A stretch of DNA of 64,000 nt from contig CAJBYO010000014.1 of assembly GCA_903959905.1 (NCBI GenBank), forward strand, positions 1 through 64,000. The letters are read 5' to 3'. Origin of the DNA: an uncultured Bacteroidales bacterium (GTDB taxonomy: Bacteria > Bacteroidota > Bacteroidia > Bacteroidales > FEN-979). The notes beneath the pieces were generated by a model. The model made no database searches. It saw only the letters and a program-made list of their open reading frames with translations, and had not been told where the DNA came from. Shown piece by piece: positions 25,169 through 34,198 of this stretch. Every line of letters begins with the position of its first letter. The first letter of the stretch is position 1. The translations under genes and the position numbers were made by a program.

Positions 25169-26056
25169 TTATACCGGGGCGTAAGTTGTATCCGGTTTTG
25201 CCCTGATAGGGATGATGCCAGCCATGTCGCCAAGCACATTGACAAGATCAGAACCGGCAGGAACAACGATTTTGGAATTGTCTTTCAGGGATGTCTCAAG
25301 TGCCTGAATTTTACGGAGAACCTGGGCGTTGCCAATGAAATACTTTTCAGCAGCTTCGTTGACAAGTGCGATTGCCTGGGCCTCCCCTTCAGCACGAAGA
25401 ATCTGTCCCTGTTTTACCCCTTCAGCACGTCTGATCTCTGCACGCTTCTCGCCGTCGGCCTTTGTTTCAGCTGCAGTGGCATAGTCGATTGCCGCAATTT
25501 TTTCATTTTCAGCCTTCACAATTTTATTCATTGTTTCCTGAACATCCTTTGGCGGGTCAATTTCTTTAAGCTCCGTACGAATGATCTGGATACCCCAGCT
25601 CCTTGTCTCGTCAAGCAATGTACCATGAAGTTCCTTGTTGATTTTGCCCCGTTCGCTGTTAGCCGACTTCAAGGTCATGGTACCAATGATATTACGCAGG
25701 GTGGTGCGCGCAAGGTTCACAATCTGGTATTCAATATTATTTACATTGTACTGCGAATTCTTCACACTTTCCTCATCGTTGGTAATCTTAAAGTAAACCT
25801 GGGCATCAACTTTGGCATTCAGGTTGTCGTTGGTAATAATTTCCTGCGGTTCGGCATTGATCATCTTTTCGGTAATATTCACCTGGTACATCAGGTCAAT
25901 CCCGGGGATGATCCAGTGAAAACCGGGATTCGCAAACCGGTTGTATTTACCGAAGCGTTCAATCAAACCCCTGTGGGTTGGACGAACAATACGAATTCCT
26001 GAGAAAAAGAGCAACCCGACTGCTCCGACAACAATCAAAATAAAAACATTGTTCAT
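25169..26056 (-). CDS. SPFH/Band 7 membrane protein (stomatin-like, QmcA type)
   Basis: A 295-residue protein with one N-terminal membrane helix (VFILIVVGAVGLLFFSGI) and a Band 7 domain (VRPTHRGLIERFGKYNRFANPGFHWIIPGIDLM, then LNAKVDAQVYFKITNDE, and IGTMTLKSANSERGKIN). A coiled-coil region rich in Ala, Glu and Lys follows (about 165-240) and the tail has GSDLVNVLGDMAG. Such proteins form oligomeric scaffolds in membrane microdomains; QmcA is associated with FtsH regulation. No NfeD partner gene is adjacent. Confidence 0.9.
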   Translation of the reverse strand: MNNVFILIVVGAVGLLFFSGIRIVRPTHRGLIERFGKYNRFANPGFHWIIPGIDLMYQVNITEKMINAEPQEIITNDNLNAKVDAQVYFKITNDEESVKNSQYNVNNIEYQIVNLARTTLRNIIGTMTLKSANSERGKINKELHGTLLDETRSWGIQIIRTELKEIDPPKDVQETMNKIVKAENEKIAAIDYATAAETKADGEKRAEIRRAEGVKQGQILRAEGEAQAIALVNEAAEKYFIGNAQVLRKIQALETSLKDNSKIVVPAGSDLVNVLGDMAGIIPIRAKPDTTYAPV

Positions 26057-26096
26057 GGCGTTTTGGCTTTAAATTGTGTGACTGTTTTTTTTGTAA

Positions 26097-26104
26097 CAAA
26101 CATA
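26097..26104 (-). promoter_or_regulatory. Putative -7 element for the SPFH gene
   Basis: The minus strand reads TATGTTTG, 40 nt upstream of the ATG. Confidence 0.42.
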
Positions 26105-26163
26105 CTCAAATTTCCTGATGAAAACGAATATGTAAAACAAAATTATTTCAATCCAATAATTCA

Positions 26164-26171
26164 TAACTTTG
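26164..26171 (+). promoter_or_regulatory. Putative -7 element for the M49-like peptidase
   Basis: TAACTTTG lies 25 nt before the ATG at 26197; it is divergent from the SPFH promoter. Confidence 0.48.
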
Positions 26172-26196
26172 CACATAACAGAAAAGCACAAATGTC

Positions 26197-27870
26197 ATGG
26201 TAAGAAAAATTGAGATATTATTACTTTTTGCAGCTATTTTCATGCTGGCAGGGGCAGGGTGCAGCCAACACCCTTCTTCGAAAACAACAGACTTAACAAG
26301 CGAAGACTCACTTCTTAAGGTGAAAATTGATGAATTCGTTCAGGTAAAACTCACAACAGACCTGGGCAAGCTAACCGATAAAGAGAAACAAATGATCCCA
26401 CTTCTCATTGAAGTGGCAAAGATTATGGATGACCTATACTGGGAGCAGGTAATAGGCGACAAACAAAAATTCATTGATTCCATTCCGGATACGCTTATCA
26501 GGAACTTTGCCTTGATAAATTATGGCCCCTGGGAAAGGCTCAACGGGAATAAGTCCTTTATGGCCTCCTTCGGAACAAAGCCAGCCGGCGCAAATATGTA
26601 TCCAAATGACATGACCAAGGAGGAATTTGAGCAGTGGAGCGACAAAGACAAAACAAGCCAGTATTCCATCATCGTGAGAAACGATGATCACAGCCTTAAA
26701 AATGTATGGTACCATGAAGCCTACAAGGAAAAACTCACCAAAGCTTCGGAATTGCTTTCGCAAGCTGCAACACTCGCAGAGGATCCGGGACTGAAGAAAT
26801 ACCTTGAACTGCGCTCAAGAGCACTTGTCACAGATGATTATTTCGCAAGTGACATGGCATGGATGGATATGAAAAACAACACCCTTGACTTCGTGGTTGG
26901 CCCGATTGAAAACTATGAAGATGAGCTGTTTGGATACAAAACTGCATTTGAATCCGCCCTGCTTGTCAAAGACAAGGACTGGAGCCTTAAACTTGCAAAA
27001 TTCGCCAAATTCCTCCCTGAACTTCAGTCACAACTGCCTGTTGAGGACAAGTACAAGAAGGAGAAACCGGGAACAGATTCCGACCTAAATGCCTACGACA
27101 TCATTTATGTTTCCGGACATTCAAACGCAGGAAGCAAGACGATTGCGATCAACCTGCCGAACGATGAAAAGGTTCAGATGGCCAAGGGTTCCCGCAGGCT
27201 TCAGCTGAAAAATGCCATGCGTGCGAAATTTGACAACATCCTGGTTCCGATTTCACAGGCGCTGATTGATTCCTCACAGCGCAGTAACATCAAGTTTGAT
27301 GCATTCTTCTCCAATGTCATGTTCCACGAAGTAGCCCACGGACTCGGCATTAAAAACACCATCACGGGTAAAGGAACTGTGAGAACCGCCCTCAAAGAAA
27401 AATATTCATCTTTTGAGGAGGCAAAGGCCGACATTCTCGGGCTTTTTATGACTACACAACTCATTGCGAAAGGAGAAGTGAAGGAAATTACTGCTGAAGA
27501 CTGTTTTGTAACCTATATGGCAGGCCTGATCCGATCTGTGCGTTTTGGTGCTGCAAGTGCCCATGGAAAGGCCAACATGATGTGTTTCAACTTCTTTGCT
27601 GAGAATGGCGCATTTGAACGCAGTGCACAAGGCACCTACATGGTGAATTTTCAAAAAACACGCGAAGCCATGAACAAATGGGCTGCACAGGTATTGAAAT
27701 TCGAGGGAGACGGTGATTATGCAGGCGCAACTGCCTATCTTGAAAAAAACGGCAAAGTCAGTGATGCATTGCAATCTGACATTGAACAACTTAAAAATGC
27801 CAACATCCCGCTGGATATTGTTTATACACAGGGAGTGTCGACCATCGGGTTATTACCAGTAACAAAATAA
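26197..27870 (+). CDS. M49-like (dipeptidyl peptidase III-type) zinc lipoprotein
   Basis: A 557-residue lipoprotein (signal MVRKIEILLLFAAIFMLAGAGC, lipid Cys at 22). The metal motif is FHEVAHGLGI (His at about 377) followed about 30 residues later by FEEAKADILGLFM, resembling the second M49 signature EECRAE. Classic dipeptidyl peptidase III has HEXXGH with an additional residue; here the motif reads HEVAH, the ordinary five-residue form. A conserved block NLPNDEKVQMAKGSRRLQLKNAM precedes it, as in Bacteroidota proteins annotated as DPP III family. A periplasmic peptidase is likely, but substrate and activity are unproven. The next gene (an aldehyde dehydrogenase) follows after 47 bp. Confidence 0.82.
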   Translation: MVRKIEILLLFAAIFMLAGAGCSQHPSSKTTDLTSEDSLLKVKIDEFVQVKLTTDLGKLTDKEKQMIPLLIEVAKIMDDLYWEQVIGDKQKFIDSIPDTLIRNFALINYGPWERLNGNKSFMASFGTKPAGANMYPNDMTKEEFEQWSDKDKTSQYSIIVRNDDHSLKNVWYHEAYKEKLTKASELLSQAATLAEDPGLKKYLELRSRALVTDDYFASDMAWMDMKNNTLDFVVGPIENYEDELFGYKTAFESALLVKDKDWSLKLAKFAKFLPELQSQLPVEDKYKKEKPGTDSDLNAYDIIYVSGHSNAGSKTIAINLPNDEKVQMAKGSRRLQLKNAMRAKFDNILVPISQALIDSSQRSNIKFDAFFSNVMFHEVAHGLGIKNTITGKGTVRTALKEKYSSFEEAKADILGLFMTTQLIAKGEVKEITAEDCFVTYMAGLIRSVRFGAASAHGKANMMCFNFFAENGAFERSAQGTYMVNFQKTREAMNKWAAQVLKFEGDGDYAGATAYLEKNGKVSDALQSDIEQLKNANIPLDIVYTQGVSTIGLLPVTK

Positions 27871-27917
27871 CCTCCCCCTATTTTCACATTTATCTCATCA
27901 TCTATAACTGAAGCCCT

Positions 27918-29351
27918 ATGATTGAAAACCTGAATGATCAAGCCAATGAAATTCTTGACAGATCTCTTCTCGCATCTGCGGAATTCCATCAGTACAACCA
28001 GGAACAAACCGACCGGATTGTGGAAGCAGTATTTAAAGCCGGATTCAAAAACAGGGTGAAGCTTGCCAAAATGGCTCATGAAGAGACAGGTATGGGTATC
28101 TGGGAACATAAGGTGATCAAGAATGTTCTTGGGACCCAGCTTGTTTATGAGAGCATTAGAAATGAACGCACCGTAGGGGTTATTTCGTCAGATCCAAAAA
28201 CCGGCATCACTGAAATTGCTCAGCCGCTGGGACCAATTCTCGCTGTGATACCGGTTACAAATCCTACTTCAACAACACTTTTTAAAATCCTTATCTGCCT
28301 CAAATCACGCAACCCAATCATCATCAGCGCTCACCGGGGTGCATCCAAGTCGTGCAGTGAAACAGTACGGATATGTTATGAAGCTGCACTTGAGGCAGGT
28401 GCCCCCGAAGACTGCATCCAGATGATTAAATCGGGCAGCAGGGAATTCACAAAAATCATCATGGGTCACCCGAAGGTTGCCCTGATCCTGGCAACAGGAG
28501 GGACCGGGCTTGTTAACGCCGCTTACAGTTCAGGCAATCCGGCTATCGGGGTCGGGCCAGGCAATGTGCCGGTATATATTGATGAAAGTGCCGACATTCC
28601 ATTCGCCTGTAAAAACATTATCTCATCCAAAACGTTTGATAACGGGACTATCTGTGCCAGTGAACAGTCAATTGTGGTTGTCAGTTCCATTGAACAGAAG
28701 GTCAGGGAGGAATTCGAACGACAGCATTGCTATTTTCTAAATAATGAAGAGATTAAAAAAGTGGAGAAGATTGCAATTGTTGAAGAAAGCATGAGTATGA
28801 GCCCCTATATTGTGGGACAGCCTGTTTCAGTTATTGCAGCTAAAGCAGGGATCACCATTCCCGAAGGCACAAGGATTTTAATCGCGAAACTGGATGGGAT
28901 TGGCAGGGATTACCCGCTGTCGGTGGAGGTACTTGCCCCCATACTTGCCTTCTATTCAGCCCCCGATCACCGAACTGCTGTAAATCTATGCGTTGACCTC
29001 AATTATCTTGGAGGTATCGGACACAGCGCCTGTATCTATGCAAATGATGAGAACCGGATTTATGAATATGCTGAATTACTTAATGCCGGCCGTGTCCTTG
29101 TAAACACACCAACATCGCAGGGAGCCGTAGGTTATTTTTACAACCATTTACCTCCCTCGCTCACCCTGGGATGTGGAACCGGTGGGAAAAATATCACCAC
29201 CGAAAATATCACGGCAAAGAATCTCATAAACATACAGCGTGTCAGCCGGAGAAATCCGAATGAACTATGGTTCAGTTTTGACCAAAGTAAGTACTACGAC
29301 GAATCACTTTCCGTTGAGGAAATTATGAATGAATATTATAAGAATCATTAA
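27918..29351 (+). CDS. CoA-acylating aldehyde dehydrogenase (AdhE N-domain type)
   Basis: A 477-residue enzyme of the acetaldehyde/CoA-acylating dehydrogenase group, resembling the N-terminal half of AdhE: ETGMGIWEHKVIKN, GPILAVIPVTNPTSTTLFKILICLKSRNPII, GGTGLVNAAYSSGNPAIGVGPGNVP, catalytic Cys in FDNGTICASEQSIVV, and a C-terminal PTSQGAVGYFYN...TLGCGTGGKN block. It would interconvert acyl-CoA and aldehyde with NAD. The iron-dependent alcohol dehydrogenase half of AdhE is absent and no microcompartment shell genes are nearby, so partner and chain length are open. A STAS-domain gene follows after 10 bp. Confidence 0.9.
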   Translation: MIENLNDQANEILDRSLLASAEFHQYNQEQTDRIVEAVFKAGFKNRVKLAKMAHEETGMGIWEHKVIKNVLGTQLVYESIRNERTVGVISSDPKTGITEIAQPLGPILAVIPVTNPTSTTLFKILICLKSRNPIIISAHRGASKSCSETVRICYEAALEAGAPEDCIQMIKSGSREFTKIIMGHPKVALILATGGTGLVNAAYSSGNPAIGVGPGNVPVYIDESADIPFACKNIISSKTFDNGTICASEQSIVVVSSIEQKVREEFERQHCYFLNNEEIKKVEKIAIVEESMSMSPYIVGQPVSVIAAKAGITIPEGTRILIAKLDGIGRDYPLSVEVLAPILAFYSAPDHRTAVNLCVDLNYLGGIGHSACIYANDENRIYEYAELLNAGRVLVNTPTSQGAVGYFYNHLPPSLTLGCGTGGKNITTENITAKNLINIQRVSRRNPNELWFSFDQSKYYDESLSVEEIMNEYYKNH

Positions 29352-29361
29352 TCTCTGAACC

Positions 29362-29673
29362 ATGGTGACTTTTAATTATAACCCCGACGATAAAGTTTTA
29401 ACAGCTACATTTTCAGGTCGGCTTGACACAATAGCAGTCATGAAACTAAGTGAAATCATTCAGATCAAACTGCCGATGACCGACGGTAAATCTGAGGAGA
29501 AAATAGTTTTTGATCTTCGGGATGTGGACTATATTTCATCCTCATTCATCAGGATTTGCGTAAATGTTGCCAAGCAGGCTGCTCCCGGAAATTTTTCAAT
29601 TGCCCATTGTCAGCCTTTTATCAAGAAAACCTTTAAAATTTCGGGTCTTGACGACATTCTGCATGTAAGCTGA
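29362..29673 (+). CDS. STAS-domain protein (anti-sigma-factor antagonist-like)
   Basis: A 103-residue single STAS domain: VTFNYNPDDKVLTATFSGRLD, IVFDLRDVDYISSSFIRICVNVAKQA, and a C-terminal FKISGLDDILHV. The Ser in DVDYISSSF lies where SpoIIAA-type proteins are phosphorylated. STAS proteins bind anti-sigma factors or serine kinases; no such partner is encoded in the flanks. Its position 10 bp after the aldehyde dehydrogenase suggests cotranscription, but a functional link is not evident. Confidence 0.82.
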   Translation: MVTFNYNPDDKVLTATFSGRLDTIAVMKLSEIIQIKLPMTDGKSEEKIVFDLRDVDYISSSFIRICVNVAKQAAPGNFSIAHCQPFIKKTFKISGLDDILHVS

Positions 29674-29715
29674 AAGATTTGTTTAAACTTTATCAAGTCA
29701 TTCAGAATTTTGCCG

Positions 29716-29723
29716 TATCTTTG
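29716..29723 (+). promoter_or_regulatory. Putative -7 element for the DEAD-box helicase
   Basis: TATCTTTG lies 154 nt before the ATG at 29878, implying a long 5' leader. Long leaders are common on cold-inducible helicase genes, so post-transcriptional control is plausible but not shown. Confidence 0.42.
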
Positions 29724-29877
29724 CAATCTCATTTGAAAGATTGTATTTCAATCTGTATGTAATCCTCCCACTTTTACAATTCAGCCCAACGTACATTTTT
29801 TTAAATAACCTCCGTCTCAATGGTGTATTTACGCTATTGTCAACGGGGAAAATAAATTTATACCTAATAAACAATTA

Positions 29878-31014
29878 ATGACTTTTGAAAATCTAAATCT
29901 TATCCAGCCGCTTTTGAGTGCTGTAAAGAAAAAAGGGTACCTGAACCCAACACCAATACAGGAAAAAGCGATCCCAACGATTTTACAGGGAAAAGATATA
30001 TTCGGATGTGCACAAACAGGTACCGGGAAAACCGCTGCTTTCGCACTCCCCATCCTTCAACTGCTTGAAACAGAAAAAGACCGCAATCAGCGCAGGGCCG
30101 TAAAGGCATTGATCCTCGCTCCCACCCGCGAACTCGTTGCACAGATCAGCGCAGAGTTTAACACATACGGACAGGGGCTGGATTTGCGCCTGGTAACCAT
30201 TTACGGTGGCATATCACAGAAAGCGCAAACACAGTCGCTCCAAAGAGGAGTTGACATCATCGTTGCCGCCCCCGGCAGGCTGCTTGACCTGATGAACCAG
30301 GGCTTTGTACATCTTGACAAGGTGGAATACCTGGTTCTGGATGAGGCCGACCGCATGCTTGACATGGGTTTTATCAATGACATCAGGAAGATCACAGCAA
30401 AACTGCCAGCTAAAAGGCAAACCATGCTGTTCTCAGCCACTGCCCCCGATGAAATCAGGAAACTGGCTGCATCGCTGCTTCGTAACCCGGTTCAGTTGAA
30501 TCTTTCACCTGACACCATGCCCCCGATCCTTGTTTCACAATCTGTTTACCATGTTAAAAAGGAGAATAAGAAATTGCTCCTGACCCATGTTTTACAGAAT
30601 GAACTGGTAAAAAACGTACTGATCTTCACGCGCACCAAGCACGGAGCAGATAAAGTTGTGAAGGACCTGATCCGTAACGGGATCAAGGCGCAGGCCATCC
30701 ACGGGAATAAATCGCAAAGTGCACGCGACAAAGCGCTGAAAGATTTTAAAGACCGGAGTATCCGTGTCCTCGTAGCAACTGATGTTGCCTCCAGGGGCAT
30801 TGACGTTGACAAACTCAGCCATGTCATCAATTATGAAATTCCTGAACAGGCGGAAACCTACGTGCACCGTATCGGCAGAACAGGCAGGGCCGGAGAAGCC
30901 GGGTCTGCATTGTCATTCTGCTCGGCAGATGAAAGGCCGTACCTTAAGAACATTCATAAGTTGATCCATAAGAACATAGATGTGGTTACTTCGCATCCGT
31001 TCGCGATAAACTAA
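29878..31014 (+). CDS. DEAD-box ATP-dependent RNA helicase (RhlE-like)
   Basis: A 378-residue protein with the full helicase core: Q motif TPIQEKAIP, motif I AQTGTGKTAAF, motif Ia PTRELVAQI, motif II VLDEADRMLD, motif III FSATAPDE, motif V TDVASRGIDV and motif VI HRIGRTGRAGEAG. The C-terminus stops shortly after the core (DVVTSHPFAIN) and lacks the basic tail seen on many RhlE/CsdA proteins, so RNA targeting may be minimal. A hairpin terminator follows. Confidence 0.93.
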   Translation: MTFENLNLIQPLLSAVKKKGYLNPTPIQEKAIPTILQGKDIFGCAQTGTGKTAAFALPILQLLETEKDRNQRRAVKALILAPTRELVAQISAEFNTYGQGLDLRLVTIYGGISQKAQTQSLQRGVDIIVAAPGRLLDLMNQGFVHLDKVEYLVLDEADRMLDMGFINDIRKITAKLPAKRQTMLFSATAPDEIRKLAASLLRNPVQLNLSPDTMPPILVSQSVYHVKKENKKLLLTHVLQNELVKNVLIFTRTKHGADKVVKDLIRNGIKAQAIHGNKSQSARDKALKDFKDRSIRVLVATDVASRGIDVDKLSHVINYEIPEQAETYVHRIGRTGRAGEAGSALSFCSADERPYLKNIHKLIHKNIDVVTSHPFAIN

Positions 31015-31029
31015 CACCATCTGTAGACC

Positions 31030-31068
31030 AGACCTTCCAGGTTTTAAAAACCTGGAAGGTCTTTTTTT
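31030..31068. terminator. Convergent rho-independent terminator
   Basis: AGACCTTCCAGGTTTT pairs with AAACCTGGAAGGTCT, followed by seven T. It lies between the convergent helicase and dnaE genes; the T-run overlaps the first bases of the dnaE stop codon. Confidence 0.88.
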
Positions 31069-34000
31069 ACCCCCTGGGATCTCCCTGCAACGGCATTTTT
31101 GCCATCTTTTCTACGTTCATGCTCGGAAAGCCGAACTCCTCCACGATCTTTCCTTTTACCAGGTATACCCCGTCGCCCCGGAACGGGTACTCTGTAACTG
31201 CTTTCGGGAAGTGAACGGTGTCAAAGAAGCGTCCGTTGACGTCAATGAACGTGCCGAAATGCATCCACTCCCGTTTGATGGTACGTACATATTTAATGGT
31301 GACCAGCAATCCGAGCATGCGGATGGTCTTTCCCACCGAGGAAGCCATTTCATGTGCCAGGATGTCGCCGCGGAATTTTGTTTCAAGCAGGTCAAAATAG
31401 GTGTTGGTGATCGGGAACCCGAGCAGTTCAATCTCATCGTACACATCGGCAAGGAGGTTTTGCTCAAGTACCGGCAGGTCAAATTTCGCAACAGCAGTTT
31501 GAAAAAGCTGCGGATTTATCATCGGAGGATTTACCATTGACGAAGGATCAGCGTCACCGACTCGCCTTTTCACCATTTCACCATTTTTCCCGGCTGCATG
31601 GTTTTTCCCCAGCAACATATGTGCCTCCCAGAGGAGCGAAGCCTTTGGCCTCCCTGTAAAGCGAAATGCACCAACCCTGATGAGAATGATCAGTTGGTCG
31701 AGGGTAACGGGAACCCGCTCCGCAAAATCCTCCAGTCCGGAATATGGCCGAAAATCGCAGATAACCTTAGCAAAAGCCGCCTCCAGGTTTGCCACATGGA
31801 TAAAACCGAGGAAAATATCCGTTCCCCGGATGGATGTCTTGTATTCGCTGTTGTTCACACACGGAACGTGCAGGTTGGCCCCTGATATCCTGGCCTCATT
31901 GAAATAAACCCAGGATGAATAAAACCCTCCGAAGTTATTGATCACCCCGGTGATGAACTCCAGCGGGTAATGGGCCTTGAGATAAAGGCTCTGGTAGCTT
32001 TCAACCGCATAGGAGGCCGAGTGTGCCTTTGAAAACGAGTACCCGGCAAAGGATTCAATCTGACGCCACACCTCCTTTGTTACCTCCTCCGGGTAGCCCG
32101 CGTTCCGGCAATTCTCGAAAAATTTGTCAATAATCCGCTGCAATTCCTTTTTTGACCGGTATTTCCCGCTCATGGCACGGCGGATCACATCGGCATCGGC
32201 CAGGTCAAGGCCGGCGAAATGGTGGCATATCTTCAGCACATCCTCCTGGTATACCATCACCCCGTAGGTCTCTTTCAACTGCTCCTCCATCACGGGATGC
32301 AGATATTTGAACTTATCAGGATTGTGAAACCGGAAGATATACTCTTTCATCATTCCTGAACGCGCCACTCCCGGGCGGATGATGGAACTGGCGGCCACCA
32401 GGGTCCGGTAGTTGTCACAGTGCAGTTTCTTCAGCAAACCGCGCATGGCAGGGCTTTCCACATAGAAACAGCCGATTGTGCGGGCATTGCGCAACTGCTC
32501 CTTCACCTTTTCATCTTCCTTAAAAGCCCGCACCTGGTGAACATCCACACTAATACCCCGGTTCTTTTTGACAAGTTCAGCCGCCTCGTAGATATGGCCG
32601 ATTCCACGCTGGCTCAGGATATCCAGTTTCTCAAAGCCGATATCCTCGGCAACATACATGTCAAACTGGGTGGTGGGGAAACCTTTCGGCGGCAGGTCAA
32701 GCGCGGTGTAGCAGGTAATCGGGTCCTCGGAGATCAGCACCCCGCCGGCATGGATGCTGCGTATGTTGGGGAAGTCGGCCATCATCTCCCCGAGTTCATT
32801 GATCTTTCTTATGATGTGATTTTTGTGAATGGCCTCCTCCGGGTGCTTCAGAAAAGCATCGATCTCGCCTTTCGGCAGCCCGTGCACTTTCCCCAGCTCG
32901 CGAAAAATCGATTTATCCCTGAATGTTGACATGGCACCAAGGAGGGCTGTGTACTCACGTCCATACCTTTTAAATATATAGTCAAGTACGTCGTCGCGTT
33001 CCTTCCAGGAGTAATCGATATCAAAGTCGGGGGGAGAGGTGCGTTTCGGGTTGATGAACCGTTCAAAGTAGAGGTCAAGTTCAATCGGATCAACATCGGT
33101 GATACGCAGGCAATAGGCCACAATGCTGTTTGCACCGCTCCCCCGCCCCACATGGTAAAAACCGCGCGACATGGAGTAGCGGATGATGTCCCAGGTTATG
33201 AGAAAATAGGCGGCAAAGCCCATTTTGTCAATAATATCCAGTTCATGGCGGATGCGCCGCTTTGCTTCGCCGTTCCCTCTTCCATAGCGGTACAGCAGGC
33301 CGTCCATGGCCAGTTTCTCCAGCAGGATAAGGTCATCATAGCGGGTGCCGGTAAAGGTTTTCCTGTTCTTGCAAGCCTTGAAATCAAATGAGATGGAACA
33401 CTCCTCCATCAATTTTTCGGTATTCCTTATTATTTCAGGAAAGTCGCGGCAGATCTCCCGCAATTCAGCCACCGGGTGCATGATCTCATCAGCAGCCGCG
33501 ACCTGGTGCGGCTCCAGCCTGCTCAGCAGCACATTATGGTCAACCGCCCGGAAGTTGCAGTGTAACTCATACTCTTTCGCATTCCGGAATGTGACCGGCG
33601 CCATCAGCACCATGCGAGAAACAAGATCGCGGTGGCGTGAGAGCATAAGCGGGTTCAGGTCGGAGGGGCGGATGCCGATGAGGTCGTGACGCGTGACGGG
33701 TGACGGGTGACGGGTGACGGGTGACGAGTGACGGGTGACGGGTGACGCGTGACAGGTGACAGGTGACGGGTGGCGGATTTCACTGTTTTGCAAGGGATAG
33801 ATTACGAACGCATGCTCAAACTCCGGCGCCCGGTCGGGAAACGGGAGGTTTCCCAGGTTATGGCGGCTCAGGAATTCATTTAACTCGCGGAAACCTTCGT
33901 TGTTTTTAGCCAGTCCGGTGTACAGCAACCTGTCGGCACTGCGAAACTCTATCCCGGCAACAGGTTTGACCCCCTTCTCATTGCATGTTGCCACAAAGTC

Positions 34001-34135
34001 CATGATGCCGGTGGAGTTGTTAATATCGGTGAGGGCCATCACGGATGCATTCTTCATCACCGCTTCCTCCACGAGGTTTTCCACAGAGAGTGTGCCGTAG
34101 CGGAGGGAGAAGTAGGAGTGGCAGGAGAGGTGCAT
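31067..34135 (-). CDS. DNA polymerase III alpha-type polymerase (DnaE2-like, SOS mutagenesis type)
   Basis: A 1022-residue C-family polymerase, shorter than the usual replicative DnaE (about 1150-1250). PHP domain at the N-terminus (HLSCHSYFSLRYGTLSVENL, ALTDINNSTG), polymerase palm with the catalytic aspartates in PPDFDID (about 366), HIYEAAEL and AFAGYSFSKAHSASYAVESYQSLYLKAHYP in the fingers region, and a C-terminal OB region (RMLGLLVTIKYVRTIKREWMHFGTFID). Size, together with dinB and an S24 repressor nearby, fits the damage-inducible error-prone polymerase rather than the main replicase. Oddities: residues 120-150 are encoded by a 13-unit heptamer array (repeated SPVTRH), and residues about 850-856 (EMVKRRV) by an octamer repeat. 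Confidence 0.9.
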   Translation of the reverse strand: MHLSCHSYFSLRYGTLSVENLVEEAVMKNASVMALTDINNSTGIMDFVATCNEKGVKPVAGIEFRSADRLLYTGLAKNNEGFRELNEFLSRHNLGNLPFPDRAPEFEHAFVIYPLQNSEIRHPSPVTCHASPVTRHSSPVTRHPSPVTRHDLIGIRPSDLNPLMLSRHRDLVSRMVLMAPVTFRNAKEYELHCNFRAVDHNVLLSRLEPHQVAAADEIMHPVAELREICRDFPEIIRNTEKLMEECSISFDFKACKNRKTFTGTRYDDLILLEKLAMDGLLYRYGRGNGEAKRRIRHELDIIDKMGFAAYFLITWDIIRYSMSRGFYHVGRGSGANSIVAYCLRITDVDPIELDLYFERFINPKRTSPPDFDIDYSWKERDDVLDYIFKRYGREYTALLGAMSTFRDKSIFRELGKVHGLPKGEIDAFLKHPEEAIHKNHIIRKINELGEMMADFPNIRSIHAGGVLISEDPITCYTALDLPPKGFPTTQFDMYVAEDIGFEKLDILSQRGIGHIYEAAELVKKNRGISVDVHQVRAFKEDEKVKEQLRNARTIGCFYVESPAMRGLLKKLHCDNYRTLVAASSIIRPGVARSGMMKEYIFRFHNPDKFKYLHPVMEEQLKETYGVMVYQEDVLKICHHFAGLDLADADVIRRAMSGKYRSKKELQRIIDKFFENCRNAGYPEEVTKEVWRQIESFAGYSFSKAHSASYAVESYQSLYLKAHYPLEFITGVINNFGGFYSSWVYFNEARISGANLHVPCVNNSEYKTSIRGTDIFLGFIHVANLEAAFAKVICDFRPYSGLEDFAERVPVTLDQLIILIRVGAFRFTGRPKASLLWEAHMLLGKNHAAGKNGEMVKRRVGDADPSSMVNPPMINPQLFQTAVAKFDLPVLEQNLLADVYDEIELLGFPITNTYFDLLETKFRGDILAHEMASSVGKTIRMLGLLVTIKYVRTIKREWMHFGTFIDVNGRFFDTVHFPKAVTEYPFRGDGVYLVKGKIVEEFGFPSMNVEKMAKMPLQGDPRG
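31572..31587 (-). repeat. Octamer repeat units inside dnaE
   Basis: Two tandem octamers (plus strand ACCATTTC, ACCATTTT) of the same unit that flanks the kefF-kefC pair. They lie in frame within the dnaE C-terminal region and encode part of EMVKRR. Confidence 0.65.
33686..33776 (+). repeat. Heptamer tandem array GTGACGS inside dnaE, 13 units
   Basis: Thirteen consecutive 7-bp units (mainly GTGACGG), 12 of them starting GTGAC. Read on the minus strand in the dnaE frame they give the repeated peptide SPVTRH/SPVTCH. The same unit occurs at 11919-11995. Length is 91 bp, so the number of units decides the frame; here the dnaE frame continues intact. Confidence 0.95.
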
Positions 34136-34139
34136 AGGG

Positions 34140-34179
34140 GATGGCGAAATGGTAAAATGGTAAAATGGTAAGTGGTGAG
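34140..34179 (+). repeat. Octamer array AATGGTAA, 5 degenerate units
   Basis: Five 8-bp units (GATGGCGA, three AATGGTAA, GTGGTGAG) directly upstream of the dnaE start. The inverse array lies at 36823-36870. Confidence 0.85.
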
Positions 34180-34198
34180 ATGACGAATGATTAGTTTT

